Positions 44,402 through 53,698 of a DNA stretch of 64,000 nucleotides are shown here, piece after piece; within the stretch, counting starts at the first letter, position 1, and each line of letters opens with the position of its first letter. A program made the position numbers and the translations under genes. This DNA is from an uncultured Alistipes sp. Its GTDB lineage: Bacteria; Bacteroidota; Bacteroidia; Bacteroidales; Rikenellaceae. Where the stretch lies: contig CAJMKE010000006.1 in NCBI GenBank assembly GCA_905213895.1, forward strand, positions 1-64,000, written 5' to 3'. The notes below the pieces were generated by a model. It ran no database searches. It was not told the DNA's origin and saw nothing but the letters and a program-made list of their open reading frames with translations.

Positions 44402-44443
44402 GAATCCCCGAGCCGGACATTGTCCGGCTCGGGGATTTCTCGT
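44402..44443 (+). terminator. Terminator of the long LRR lipoprotein gene
   Basis: AATCCCCGAGCCGGACA pairs with TGTCCGGCTCGGGGATT, followed by TCTCGTT. The stem is very strong but the T-run is short. Confidence 0.85.
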
Positions 44444-44467
44444 TAAGGGCTTTAAGGTCGTTAGGGA
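44441..44467. repeat. 9-nt-period array, locus 9
   Basis: CGTTAAGGG, CTTTAAGGT and CGTTAGGGA directly after the terminator hairpin. Confidence 0.75.
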
Positions 44468-44480
44468 CGAATATGCCTCG

Positions 44481-45020
44481 CTATGCAGACACCACCGTGT
44501 CTACCGCGATGTCGTGCGGCTCGGCGGGAATGTATTCCACAATCTGTTCGGCGAAGCATACGCCGATTTTCGTCGCGCGGAATCCCCGGCGCGACATGTA
44601 GCGGTCGTAGTACCCGCGTCCGCGTCCGAGCCTTGTCCCGTCGGCGGTATATGCCGTGGCGGGAACGATTATCACGTCTATTTCGTCGGGCGATACCGCT
44701 CTGTCGCCCGAGGGCTCTTCGATGCCGAATGCCCCGACAGCCATGCAGTCCGGCGAATATTCGTAGAAATCCATGTCGTCGCCAGCGACGCGCGGCAGTA
44801 CGACCGTGCGTGTGCGGCTCAAAACTTCTATCAGACTGCGTGTCTGCGGCTCGTCGGCGAGCGATGCGTAAAGTGCCACGACCGACGCGCCGTGTATCGC
44901 ATCGCAATCCGACAACATCTTCTCTATCGACGCCGATTTCGCGGTACGCTGCTCCTCAGTCAGTCCGGCGATGCGCCTGCGCACCGTGCGGCGGATTTCG
45001 GTCTTATCTCCAAATGACAT
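44481..45020 (-). CDS. 5-formyltetrahydrofolate cyclo-ligase
   Basis: This 179-residue cytoplasmic enzyme converts 5-formyl-THF to 5,10-methenyl-THF with ATP. Family features are the N-terminal Lys/Arg helix (KTEIRRTVRRRIAG), the FGIEEP stretch and the GRGRGYYDRYMS motif near 130-141. It is divergent from the fumarate reductase operon. Confidence 0.94.
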   Translation of the reverse strand: MSFGDKTEIRRTVRRRIAGLTEEQRTAKSASIEKMLSDCDAIHGASVVALYASLADEPQTRSLIEVLSRTRTVVLPRVAGDDMDFYEYSPDCMAVGAFGIEEPSGDRAVSPDEIDVIIVPATAYTADGTRLGRGRGYYDRYMSRRGFRATKIGVCFAEQIVEYIPAEPHDIAVDTVVSA

Positions 45021-45046
45021 AAAAAGTGTAAAAAGTATTGATATTT

Positions 45047-45077
45047 ATTGTTATTCCGCGAACAATAACTATCTTTG
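45047..45077 (+). promoter_or_regulatory. Promoter of the fumarate reductase operon
   Basis: ATTG (45047-45050), 19 nt, TATCTTTG (45070-45077). The -7 box is exact and the -33 box has one mismatch. It implies a leader of about 60 nt. Confidence 0.6.
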
Positions 45078-45143
45078 TAAGCGCAAAAAAACAACGAAAT
45101 CTTTTTACAAAATAAATATAACTAAAATTCATTTCAAAACATT

Positions 45144-45824
45144 ATGGGTTGTTTTTTATCTAATTCATCTCTTGGAAGAAAACTCGTGATGAGCGTTTCG
45201 GGATGCTTTCTCGTACTCTTCATCCTCTTCCACATGTCCATGAACGTGGTTGCCATCGCCAATGCGTGGGGCAGCACTCCGTTCGGTCTCAACTACGATG
45301 CTATCTGCGCGTTCCTCGGAACGAACTGGTATGCACTCGCAGGTACGCTGGTTCTCGCTCTGGGCGTAGTGGTACACATCGTTTATGCCTTCATCCTTAC
45401 GGTTCAGAACCGCAAGGCGCGCGGCAACGTCCGCTACTCGGTTACCGTAACCGAAAAGGGTGTGGACTGGGCTTCGAAGAACATGCTCGTCCTCGGTATC
45501 ATCGTCGCTCTCGGTCTGGTGCTGCACCTCTGCAACTTCTGGGCGAAGATGCAGTTGGTCGAGTTGCTCGGCGAGGAGTCGGCGAACGGCGTCGCCCTGA
45601 TTGCCGAAACTTTCTCGCAGTGGTACTACGTGGTACTCTACCTCATCTGGTTCGTCGCTCTGTGGTTCCACCTCACCCACGGCGTATGGTCGATGTTCCA
45701 GACCGTAGGCTGGGCTAACGACACCTGGTATCCGCGTCTGAAATGCCTCTCGAACATCGTTGCTACGCTCATCTTCCTCGGTTTCGCAGCCGTGGTTCTG
45801 ACGTTCTTCGTGTTGAGTCTTTAA
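45144..45824 (+). CDS. sdhC: Fumarate reductase / succinate dehydrogenase cytochrome b subunit
   Basis: This 226-residue protein has five membrane helices, as in B-type quinol:fumarate reductases. The His residues LFHMSMN, VVHIVYAF, LVLHLCNFW and LWFHLTHGVW are the haem ligands. It passes electrons between menaquinol and the iron-sulfur subunit in fumarate respiration. It is the first of three genes in the order C-A-B, spaced by 38 and 34 nt. Confidence 0.95.
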   Translation: MGCFLSNSSLGRKLVMSVSGCFLVLFILFHMSMNVVAIANAWGSTPFGLNYDAICAFLGTNWYALAGTLVLALGVVVHIVYAFILTVQNRKARGNVRYSVTVTEKGVDWASKNMLVLGIIVALGLVLHLCNFWAKMQLVELLGEESANGVALIAETFSQWYYVVLYLIWFVALWFHLTHGVWSMFQTVGWANDTWYPRLKCLSNIVATLIFLGFAAVVLTFFVLSL

Positions 45825-45862
45825 TTCCGGAATTTTTTGAACGAATAAAATATTAAAACAAT

Positions 45863-47809
45863 ATGGCTCTGAAATTAGATTCTAAAATCCCTGCCGGCGA
45901 GTTGGCTCAGAAATGGAGCAACCACAAGGCGGCTATCAAGGTTGTCAGCCCTGCTAACAAGCGCAAACTCGACATCATCGTCGTAGGTACGGGTCTCGGC
46001 GGCGCATCCGCTGCTGCTTCGCTCGGCGAACTCGGCTACAACGTAAAGGTATTCTGCATTCAGGACTCTCCGCGCCGTGCGCACTCGATTGCCGCACAGG
46101 GCGGTATCAATGCAGCCAAAAACTATCAGAACGACAACGACTCGGTCTACCGTCTGTTCTACGATACCATCAAGGGCGGCGACTACCGTGCTCGCGAGGC
46201 TAACGTATATCGTCTTGCCGAGGTTTCGAACCTCATCATCGACCAGTGCGTCGCTCAGGGTGTTCCGTTTGCCCGCGAATACGGCGGTCTGCTCGCCAAC
46301 CGTTCGTTCGGCGGTGCGCAGGTTTCGCGTACTTTCTACGCCCGCGGTCAGACTGGTCAGCAGTTGCTCCTCGGTGCGTATGCCGCTCTCAACAAGGAGA
46401 TTCACAACGGCAGCGTGAAGTCGTACCCTCGCCACGAGATGCTCGACATCGTAATCGAGAACGGCGAGGCGCGCGGTATCATCGCACGTAACCTCGTTAC
46501 GGGTGAAATCGAACGCCACGGCGCACACGCAGTGGTTCTCGCCACCGGCGGTTACGGAAACGTGTTCTTCCTTTCGACCAACGCAATGGCGTCGAACGGT
46601 TCCGCAGCATTCCAGTGCTACCGCAAGGGTGCGGGCTTCGCAAACCCTTGCTTCACGCAGATTCACCCGACCTGTATTCCGGTTCACGGAACGCAGCAGT
46701 CGAAACTGACGCTGATGTCGGAGTCGCTGCGCAACGACGGTCGTATCTGGGTTCCGAAGAAACTCGAAGACGTGAAGGCTATCCGTTCGGGTGCGAAGAA
46801 GCCGTCGGATATCGCAGAGGCAGACCGCGACTACTATTTGGAGCGTCGTTACCCTGCGTTCGGCAACCTCGTTCCGCGCGACGTCGCTTCGCGTGCCGCC
46901 AAGGAGCGTTGCGATGCCGGATTCGGTGTGAACGAAACCGGTTTGGCCGTGTTCCTCGACTTCAAGACCGCTATCGAGCGTCTGGGCAAGGATGTCATCA
47001 AGCAGCGTTACGGTAACCTCTTCGACATGTACAAGGAGATTACCGATACCGACCCTTACGAGCAGCCGATGCAGATTTTCCCTGCCGTTCACTACACGAT
47101 GGGCGGTATCTGGGTAGACTATAACCTGATGACCACTATTCCGGGTCTGTACGCTATCGGCGAGGCTAACTTCTCCGACCACGGTGCGAACCGCCTCGGT
47201 GCTTCGGCACTGATGCAGGGTCTGGCGGACGGATATTTCGTTCTGCCTTACACCATCGGCGACTACCTCTCGCACAAGATTCAGGCTCCTAAGGTCGCTA
47301 CCGATACTCCGGCATTCGACGAGGCTGAGAAGGCTGTCAAGGCGAAAATCGAGAAACTGCTCTCGATTAACGGTAAGCAGTCGGTGGACGATATTCACAA
47401 GCGTCTGGGACACATCATGTGGGAGAACGTCGGCATGGCTCGTACCAAGGAGTCGCTCGAAAAGGCCATCACCGAGATTCAGGCTCTGCGCAAGGAGTTC
47501 TGGAAGGACGTGAAGGTCGTAGGCACCGCCGATTCGTTCAACGTGGAGTTGGAGAAGGCTATCCGTCTTGCCGACTTCCTCGAACTGGGCGAACTGATGG
47601 CGCGCGACGCACTCAACCGCGAGGAGTCGTGCGGCGGACACTTCCGTTCGGAGCATCAGACCGAAGAGGGCGAAGCGAAACGCGACGACGAGAACTTCGT
47701 ATATGCAGCCGTTTGGGAGTACAAGGGTATGGACGAAGCGCCGGAACTCACCAAGGAGCCGCTGAACTTCGAGTTCGTACACCCTGCACAGCGTAACTAT
47801 AAAGACTAA
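45863..47809 (+). CDS. sdhA: Fumarate reductase / succinate dehydrogenase flavoprotein subunit
   Basis: This 648-residue subunit holds covalent FAD and the active site. Visible are the FAD-binding GTGLGGASAAASLG near residue 38, HSIAAQGGINA with the FAD-linked His near 75, the HPT segment QIHPTCIPV, active-site ARG in RYPAFGNLVPRD and NRLGASALMQGLADG near the end. It reduces fumarate to succinate. Codon usage is strongly biased, as expected of a highly expressed gene. Confidence 0.97.
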   Translation: MALKLDSKIPAGELAQKWSNHKAAIKVVSPANKRKLDIIVVGTGLGGASAAASLGELGYNVKVFCIQDSPRRAHSIAAQGGINAAKNYQNDNDSVYRLFYDTIKGGDYRAREANVYRLAEVSNLIIDQCVAQGVPFAREYGGLLANRSFGGAQVSRTFYARGQTGQQLLLGAYAALNKEIHNGSVKSYPRHEMLDIVIENGEARGIIARNLVTGEIERHGAHAVVLATGGYGNVFFLSTNAMASNGSAAFQCYRKGAGFANPCFTQIHPTCIPVHGTQQSKLTLMSESLRNDGRIWVPKKLEDVKAIRSGAKKPSDIAEADRDYYLERRYPAFGNLVPRDVASRAAKERCDAGFGVNETGLAVFLDFKTAIERLGKDVIKQRYGNLFDMYKEITDTDPYEQPMQIFPAVHYTMGGIWVDYNLMTTIPGLYAIGEANFSDHGANRLGASALMQGLADGYFVLPYTIGDYLSHKIQAPKVATDTPAFDEAEKAVKAKIEKLLSINGKQSVDDIHKRLGHIMWENVGMARTKESLEKAITEIQALRKEFWKDVKVVGTADSFNVELEKAIRLADFLELGELMARDALNREESCGGHFRSEHQTEEGEAKRDDENFVYAAVWEYKGMDEAPELTKEPLNFEFVHPAQRNYKD

Positions 47810-47843
47810 TTTTTGACGTTGAACTTTTTTAGAATTTAGGAAT

Positions 47844-48587
47844 ATGAATTTTACATTAAAGATATGGCGTCAGAAAGACGCTAAATCGAAGGGCGCGTTC
47901 AAGGAGTATCAGGTTAAGGATATTTCCGCCGATACCTCGTTCCTCGAAATGCTGGACATCCTGAACAACGACCTCGTACACAAAGGTGAAGAGCCGGTTG
48001 CGTTCGACCACGACTGTCGCGAGGGTATCTGCGGTATGTGTTCGCTCCATATCAACGGACATGCGCACGGACCGGAGCAGGGCGTAACGACCTGCCAGAT
48101 TTACATGCGTCAGTTCAAGGACGGTCAGACCATCGTAGTCGAGCCTTGGCGTTCCGCCGCTTTCCCTGTAATCAAGGACCTCGTGGTGAACCGTTCGGCA
48201 TACGACCAGATTCTCCAAGCCGGCGGCTATGTGTCGGTTCGCACCAATTCGGTTCCGGACGGCAATGCGATTCCGATTGCCAAAGCCGACGCCGACGAGT
48301 CGATGGACGCAGCGGCATGCGTAGGCTGCGGTGCCTGCGCCGCGACGTGCAAGAACGGTTCGGCGATGCTCTTCGTCGCTGCCCGCGTATCGTCGCTCGC
48401 CAAGTTGCCGCAGGGTCGCGTCGAGGGAGCACGCCGTGCAAAGGCTATGGTTGCCAAGATGGACGAACTCGGCTTCGGTAACTGCACCAATACCGGCGCA
48501 TGCCAGGCAGAGTGCCCTAAATCGATAAGCATCGCGCATATCGCACGCCTGAACCGCGAGTTCCTGAGTGCGAAACTCGATGACTAA
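47844..48587 (+). CDS. sdhB: Fumarate reductase / succinate dehydrogenase iron-sulfur subunit
   Basis: This 247-residue protein has an N-terminal ferredoxin domain with the 2Fe-2S Cys motif (CREGICGMCSLHINGH). A C-terminal domain carries the 4Fe-4S and 3Fe-4S motifs (CVGCGACAATCKNG, CTNTGACQAECPKS). It passes electrons between the cytochrome and flavoprotein subunits. It is the last gene of the operon. Confidence 0.96.
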   Translation: MNFTLKIWRQKDAKSKGAFKEYQVKDISADTSFLEMLDILNNDLVHKGEEPVAFDHDCREGICGMCSLHINGHAHGPEQGVTTCQIYMRQFKDGQTIVVEPWRSAAFPVIKDLVVNRSAYDQILQAGGYVSVRTNSVPDGNAIPIAKADADESMDAAACVGCGACAATCKNGSAMLFVAARVSSLAKLPQGRVEGARRAKAMVAKMDELGFGNCTNTGACQAECPKSISIAHIARLNREFLSAKLDD

Positions 48588-48633
48588 TCGGTTTCGGCAA
48601 TAACATACGATTTTACACTGACGGTATTTAGAA

Positions 48634-48682
48634 TCCCTACCAAATTCCCCCGCACAGGCGGGGGATTTAGGGGGTGGGTAAC
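48634..48682. repeat. CCCCCGC hairpin element, copy 1
   Basis: TTCCCCCGC-ACAG-GCGGGGG is the hairpin core, followed by ATTTAGGGGGTGGGTAAC. The same core and flank, inverted, occur at 59467-59506. It sits 3' of the fumarate reductase operon and may help end transcription. A second small hairpin CGCGGC-TTT-GCCGCG lies at 48692-48706. The rest of the 296-bp gap to 48883 shows nothing recognisable. Confidence 0.8.
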
Positions 48683-48883
48683 ATCTGTGTACGCGGCTTT
48701 GCCGCGAGAACCACGACAGTCGGTTATCCGATTACCTGCAATAACTTGATTCGGTGTAAAGTTGTAGTTACTTCTATTTATTTTAGATGCGGCGATTTGA
48801 CCGTCGCCGCATCTGCAAATGTCGCTACGGACGGCGGACGACTGCCGGTAAGTTGCGACGCTTAATCATAATTCTCAAACACC

Positions 48884-51766
48884 ATGGAACCGCTGCGCCG
48901 CATAATCATGTCGATTCTGTTCGCGGTATGTGCTGTTGTCGCATCGGCGCAACAGACGGTTTCCGTTTCGGGACGTCTTTTCGACAACGAAAATAACGAA
49001 GGGGTGATAGGTGCGGTCATAGAGGTCGTTCCCGTTGCCGCTCCCGACAAGGTGCGTTACTATACCTCGGAGTACGGCGGCTATTTCAAGATTCCCGCTC
49101 TGCGCGAGGGGGCGTACAAGTGTACCGCTACGTTCATCGGTTACGAGGATTGCGAATTTTCGTTCGATGTCGCGTCGCTGCCGCTGAATCTCGGCACTCT
49201 CAACATGAAGACATCGTCGATAGGCATCGAAGCGGTTGTCAAGGAGGCTGTTTCGACCCGTACGACGATGGTCGGCGATACGCTGCGCTACAATGCCGAT
49301 GCGTTCAAGGTCGCGACGGACGCCGAGGTCGAGGCTCTGCTGCGGAAGATGCCGGGAATCACGATTTCGGAGGGCAGGATAGAGGCTCAGGGCGAAGTCG
49401 TCAAGCAGATATATGTGGACGGCACGGAGTTTTTCGGCGGCAACATCCAACAGGTGCTGCAAAGCATTCCCGCGCAGGCAGTCGAGCATATCGAGGTATA
49501 CAACCGGTTGAGCGAGGCGGCGCAGATAACGGGCGTGGACGACGGCGAGGGCGGCAAGGTGATAAATATCGTTACCCGCCAGAGCCTTTCCCACAGCAGT
49601 TTCGGCAAGGTGCATGCCGGTTACGGATACGAACCAGATGCCGCGCGCAACATCGCGTCGAAGCACAAATATACGGCGGGCGGTTCGGTGAACATATTCC
49701 GCGGCGACGCGCGCGTTACCGTGATGGCTCTCGTGAACAACCTCAACAAACAGAACCTGACCGACGAGGACATGACGGTCAGCGACCGTGCGAACAGTTC
49801 CAATGCGTCGCGCCAGTTTACCGTCAATTCCCAGCAGGGCGTTGCGTCGGCGGAGATTTTCGCGCTCAACTACTCCGACAAATGGGGTATGCGCAAGCGG
49901 GCGAAGTTCGAGGGCAATCTGTTCTACAATCATCTGAACGCCAAGAACGATTTCACGATAGACCGCTGGTACAACGCTCCCGCCAAGATAGATACGGCGC
50001 ATTACGACCAGTTCGCCAATCCGAACAACCACACGCTGAAATTCCGCGGCAGACTGGAATGGAAGGTCGCCAAGCGGCAGAAACTCGTCATCATCCCGAA
50101 TGCGACCTACACGAACAATTCGTCGGTAAACCGTGTCGATTCGACGAGCCTTCGTTGGGGCGAGTCGGGCTATCGGTGGATGCCGAGCGGCAACGACGGG
50201 TGGAGCAAGTATTATATGGTATCGGCATACGCCCAGTACTCCTACAAGTTCCTGCGTCAGGGGCGGGCATTCCTCGTCGTGGCGAGCGTGTCGCACTCCG
50301 ACAGCGATGCCGACCGCAGTTATTACTCCAACGGCGCGGGCAAGACGAGCAGGAAAAGTCCCGAACTCGCGACGATAGGGTATACCTATTCGCGCAAGTT
50401 CACCGACACCGAGACGACCAATATCCGTATTCAGCCTACATACCGCGACCGCATCGGGCGTTATTCGACAATCAACCTTTCGTACCGCCTGCAATGCCAG
50501 TTGCGCAGCCGCGATTTGCTGTCGTATGCCACGGGCGAGGATTACGCGATAGGCGACGACGCGAAGATAAACACCAAAACTTCGTCGTCGTTCGACGGAA
50601 AGTTCCTATATCATCAGGCGGGCGGCGGATTCCGCTATTCGCGCAACCGCAACTGGTTCTCGCTGAGCGCGTCGTATCAGAATTCGCGGCTGTCGAACCA
50701 CAACCGCTGGACGGGCGACCGCACGCTGCGTTCGTATCATCATCCCGTCTACAACGCCACCCTCCAATGGTCGTTCAACCGCAGCAATTCGCTGCGCGTG
50801 AGTTGCAATTCGGAGGTCAAGGCTCCGTCGCTGTGGACGATGCTCGATATTTACGACGTCACCAATTCGCAATATCTCTCCCACGGAAATCCCGATTTGA
50901 AGCCTTTCGCCGAACACAACTTCTTCGCCCGATATACCAATATTTCGGCGTCGAAGGGAACGACGTTCATGCTGATGGCGAAGGCGCAGCACATTCAGGA
51001 CTACATAGGCGTCGATATCGTCTACTCGCCCGAGACTATCGAAATCGACGGCAAGAAATACAATCCTGTCCAACTGACGATGCCGGTGAATCTCAACGGA
51101 TACTGGTCTTACGAGGGCCGGGCGAGCATAGGATTTCCGGTGAAGTTCCTCGGTTCGAATCTGAACGTCTCGCTCGGCGCGAACTATTCGACGGTTCCCG
51201 TCGTCGTGAACAAGTCGCCCGACATGATGGACAACCTGACGGGTTACGCCCAACTGACGCTGGGCAGCAACATTTCGGAAAATGTCGATTTCACGATAGA
51301 CTGGCGCGGGTCGTACAGCACCAACAAAAGCGCGCTCGCCGTGCTGAACAACGACTATTTCACCCACACCGCCTCGGCGAACGTGAAGGTCGTGCTGCCG
51401 CTCGGATTCACGCTGACGACCAATGCGACGTTCACGCAGTACGTCGGCTTCACCAACCATTATAACGATTGTTTCACGATGTGGAATATCGCTGTCGGCA
51501 AGAAGGTACTGCGTCGGCTGGGCGAGGTGCAGTTGTGCGTGAACGACGTGCTGAATCAGAATACGTCGTTCGGACGCTATGTTTGGACGGGGTATTCGCA
51601 GGTGCGCTACAACTCCACCATGGGTCGCTATTTCCTCGTGAAGTTCACCTATAACCTGCGCAATTTCGCCGGCGGCTCGCGCAGAATGCGGCTGGAAAGC
51701 CAGCGTACTGCTCCTACCGACCGTTTCGAGCAAATCGAACGCAAGTTGAGGGCGTTGAAGTTTTAG
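48884..51766 (+). CDS. Outer-membrane TonB-receptor-like barrel with carboxypeptidase-regulatory-like domain
   Basis: This 960-residue protein has a signal peptide (about 1-22). A carboxypeptidase-regulatory-like domain follows (about 25-110; VSVSGRLFDNENNEGVIGAV), then a plug-like region (LLRKMPGITISEGRIEAQGE, IYVDGTEFFGGN). A long 22-strand-type barrel makes up the rest. It is of the outer-membrane beta-barrel (OMP_b-brl_3) type, not a SusC. No susD or polysaccharide-utilisation genes lie nearby, so its substrate is unknown. Confidence 0.9.
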   Translation: MEPLRRIIMSILFAVCAVVASAQQTVSVSGRLFDNENNEGVIGAVIEVVPVAAPDKVRYYTSEYGGYFKIPALREGAYKCTATFIGYEDCEFSFDVASLPLNLGTLNMKTSSIGIEAVVKEAVSTRTTMVGDTLRYNADAFKVATDAEVEALLRKMPGITISEGRIEAQGEVVKQIYVDGTEFFGGNIQQVLQSIPAQAVEHIEVYNRLSEAAQITGVDDGEGGKVINIVTRQSLSHSSFGKVHAGYGYEPDAARNIASKHKYTAGGSVNIFRGDARVTVMALVNNLNKQNLTDEDMTVSDRANSSNASRQFTVNSQQGVASAEIFALNYSDKWGMRKRAKFEGNLFYNHLNAKNDFTIDRWYNAPAKIDTAHYDQFANPNNHTLKFRGRLEWKVAKRQKLVIIPNATYTNNSSVNRVDSTSLRWGESGYRWMPSGNDGWSKYYMVSAYAQYSYKFLRQGRAFLVVASVSHSDSDADRSYYSNGAGKTSRKSPELATIGYTYSRKFTDTETTNIRIQPTYRDRIGRYSTINLSYRLQCQLRSRDLLSYATGEDYAIGDDAKINTKTSSSFDGKFLYHQAGGGFRYSRNRNWFSLSASYQNSRLSNHNRWTGDRTLRSYHHPVYNATLQWSFNRSNSLRVSCNSEVKAPSLWTMLDIYDVTNSQYLSHGNPDLKPFAEHNFFARYTNISASKGTTFMLMAKAQHIQDYIGVDIVYSPETIEIDGKKYNPVQLTMPVNLNGYWSYEGRASIGFPVKFLGSNLNVSLGANYSTVPVVVNKSPDMMDNLTGYAQLTLGSNISENVDFTIDWRGSYSTNKSALAVLNNDYFTHTASANVKVVLPLGFTLTTNATFTQYVGFTNHYNDCFTMWNIAVGKKVLRRLGEVQLCVNDVLNQNTSFGRYVWTGYSQVRYNSTMGRYFLVKFTYNLRNFAGGSRRMRLESQRTAPTDRFEQIERKLRALKF

Positions 51767-51786
51767 CGGAGGACGTAAGCGGTAGC

Positions 51787-51849
51787 GACCTTAACGACCT
51801 TACCACATTAAAGTCATTAAAGTCTTTAAGGTCATTAAGGACTTTAAAG
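51787..51849. repeat. 9-nt-period array, locus 10 (seven units)
   Basis: GACCTTAAC, GACCTTACC, ACATTAAAG, TCATTAAAG, TCTTTAAGG, TCATTAAGG, ACTTTAAAG, between two convergent genes and touching the sulfatase terminator. Confidence 0.9.
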
Positions 51850-51851
51850 AA

Positions 51852-51886
51852 AACGGGCTGTCCGAATTCGTCGGACAGCCCGTTGG
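51852..51886 (-). terminator. Terminator of the sulfatase gene
   Basis: On the minus strand AACGGGCTGTCCGA pairs with TCGGACAGCCCGTT, followed by TTTTCTTT. Confidence 0.88.
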
Positions 51887-51906
51887 CATATCGAGCAATA
51901 TAGTGC

Positions 51907-53571
51907 CTACAAAACCTCGTCCGGCATCGGAACGACCTTGCCCGTAGCCTTGACGAACGGCATCGGAGCCTCCCAGCCGCGGAGTTTGTCGCCCAGTTCG
52001 GTTGCCAACTCCTTTACGATGTCCGGATGCTCGGCTGCAACGTCGTTGCGCTCGCTGATGTCCTCTTTGAGATTGTAGAGTTCGAGTTTCGCATCGTGCA
52101 TTCTGTAAACCAGTTTCCAGTCGCCCTTGCGCACCGCACTGAGAAAATCGACATCGTACTGGTCTTCGATGCGCCACTGGTGAGGCATGTGCGAAACTAC
52201 CGCGCGATACGGGTCGATGCCCGAAACCGACTCCGGAATGACGAATGCGTTCTCCTCCTTCTGGGTGGTGAGTTCGCCACGCTTCTTGGCATCGGCAACC
52301 ATCTGCGAACCCTTGGTGATGAGGTCTACGAAACTTTTGCCGTCGAGTTCCTGCACGGTTTCGTAATTCTCGATGCCTGCGAGTTCGAGAATCGTAGGGT
52401 AGAAATCCTCCGGCACGACAGGAGTGTTGATTCGCGCTCCCGCTGCGGTCTTGCCCGGGATGTAGCACATCATCGGCACGCGGACGCCGCCTTCGTAAAC
52501 CGAACCCTTGCCCTCGCGCAACGGTGCGTTGAACGTGTGCGCTTCGCTGCTCTTCGAAGTGTTGAGACTGTGTCCGCCGTTGTCGGAGTAGAAGATGATT
52601 ATCGTGTTGTCGGCGATGCCCTTCTCTTCGAGGAAGTCGAGCAGCACGCCGAGACTGTTGTCCACGCTCTCGACCATCGATGCATATTTCGCGGTGAGGT
52701 CTTCGAGCCCCTCGTCGATGTATTTCTGATAGTAGTCGGGATGCGCGTGTATCGGGGTGTGTACTCCGTAGTGCGCCATGTAGAGGTAGAACGGCATGTT
52801 GTTGGCAATCGGATATTCGAGCGTCTGCAACGCCTTTGCCGTCAGAGCCTCGGTGAGGTTGGTGCCTGTGTCGTAGAACTCTTCGAGATTGTTTATCGCC
52901 GAGTAGGTCCACTTGCCCGGAATGTTTCCGAAGTGGTCTTCGCTGAAATAACTGCGCGGCATGCCCGCCATGTTGCCTGCGACGTTCACGCAGAAGCCCA
53001 TATTATAAGGCGTAACACCCGGAGTTCCGATGGATGCCCAGTGTCCCTTGCCTACGTGTATCGTGTAGTAGCCCGCATCTTTGAGATGCTTTACCATCGG
53101 CGTGGCATACTGTGTGTGTTCTACGCCCGGTTCGGGGCTGATGCCGTTGATGTTCCACTCGGGACGGGTGAAAATATCGTCGTTCTCCTTGGTGGATGCG
53201 TCGGTGAAGAAGCCGCGCGTACCTCCCGTAAAGTCGGTCGGAGTGTTTTTCTCGGGAGCGGTGAACATCGTGATTTTCTCGTGCGCCGCGTGCATTCCCG
53301 TCATAAGGCTCGTTCGCGTAGGCGTCGAGAGCGGGCAGGCGTAGGCGTTGGTCATGATTACGCCCATCTCCGACAGACGCTTCATGTTCGGGGTGTGGAT
53401 GCGGAGGTTGTTCGGATAGACCTCCTCTCCGTAGGCTACCGAACTGTCGAGCCAGCCGTAGTCGTCCACGAGGAAGAAGATGATGTTCGGTTTGTCGGCT
53501 TTCTGGTTCTGGCATGCCGCCATCGGCGCAAGCATCGAAAGCCCCACTAACGATTTGGGTATGGATTTCAT
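51907..53571 (-). CDS. S-type sulfatase, lipoprotein
   Basis: This 554-residue protein has a lipobox ending LAPMAAC. The alkaline-phosphatase superfamily core has the first Asp pair (FFLVDDYGW), the sulfatase signature STPTRTSLMTG in which Ser would be oxidised to formylglycine by an anaerobic maturase, KHLKDAGYYTIHVGKGHWA, and IIIFYSDNGGHS with the second metal ligands. It should remove a sulfate ester from a glycan at the cell surface or in the periplasm. The usual polysaccharide-utilisation neighbours are absent and no maturase gene is in the window. Confidence 0.93.
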   Translation of the reverse strand: MKSIPKSLVGLSMLAPMAACQNQKADKPNIIFFLVDDYGWLDSSVAYGEEVYPNNLRIHTPNMKRLSEMGVIMTNAYACPLSTPTRTSLMTGMHAAHEKITMFTAPEKNTPTDFTGGTRGFFTDASTKENDDIFTRPEWNINGISPEPGVEHTQYATPMVKHLKDAGYYTIHVGKGHWASIGTPGVTPYNMGFCVNVAGNMAGMPRSYFSEDHFGNIPGKWTYSAINNLEEFYDTGTNLTEALTAKALQTLEYPIANNMPFYLYMAHYGVHTPIHAHPDYYQKYIDEGLEDLTAKYASMVESVDNSLGVLLDFLEEKGIADNTIIIFYSDNGGHSLNTSKSSEAHTFNAPLREGKGSVYEGGVRVPMMCYIPGKTAAGARINTPVVPEDFYPTILELAGIENYETVQELDGKSFVDLITKGSQMVADAKKRGELTTQKEENAFVIPESVSGIDPYRAVVSHMPHQWRIEDQYDVDFLSAVRKGDWKLVYRMHDAKLELYNLKEDISERNDVAAEHPDIVKELATELGDKLRGWEAPMPFVKATGKVVPMPDEVL

Positions 53572-53617
53572 GCGTTTGTTGGTTTTAGGTAAATTCTACG
53601 CGAATATACGAAAAAAT

Positions 53618-53658
53618 ATTAAAAGTCCTTAAAGCCATCGGAGACTTTAAGGACCTTT
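53618..53658. repeat. 9-nt-period array, locus 11
   Basis: Units such as TCCTTAAAG and ACTTTAAGG with weaker ones between, upstream of the sulfatase gene and 3' of the DUF5723-like gene. Confidence 0.75.
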
Positions 53659-53698
53659 GTACATAAAAACGGGAGAGGATGTTTAACCCGGTGCGCTT

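Noticed and set aside
45875..47782. A 635-codon open frame opposite sdhA
   Set aside because: It is a shadow of a highly expressed gene with strong codon bias. sdhA is certain in the other direction.
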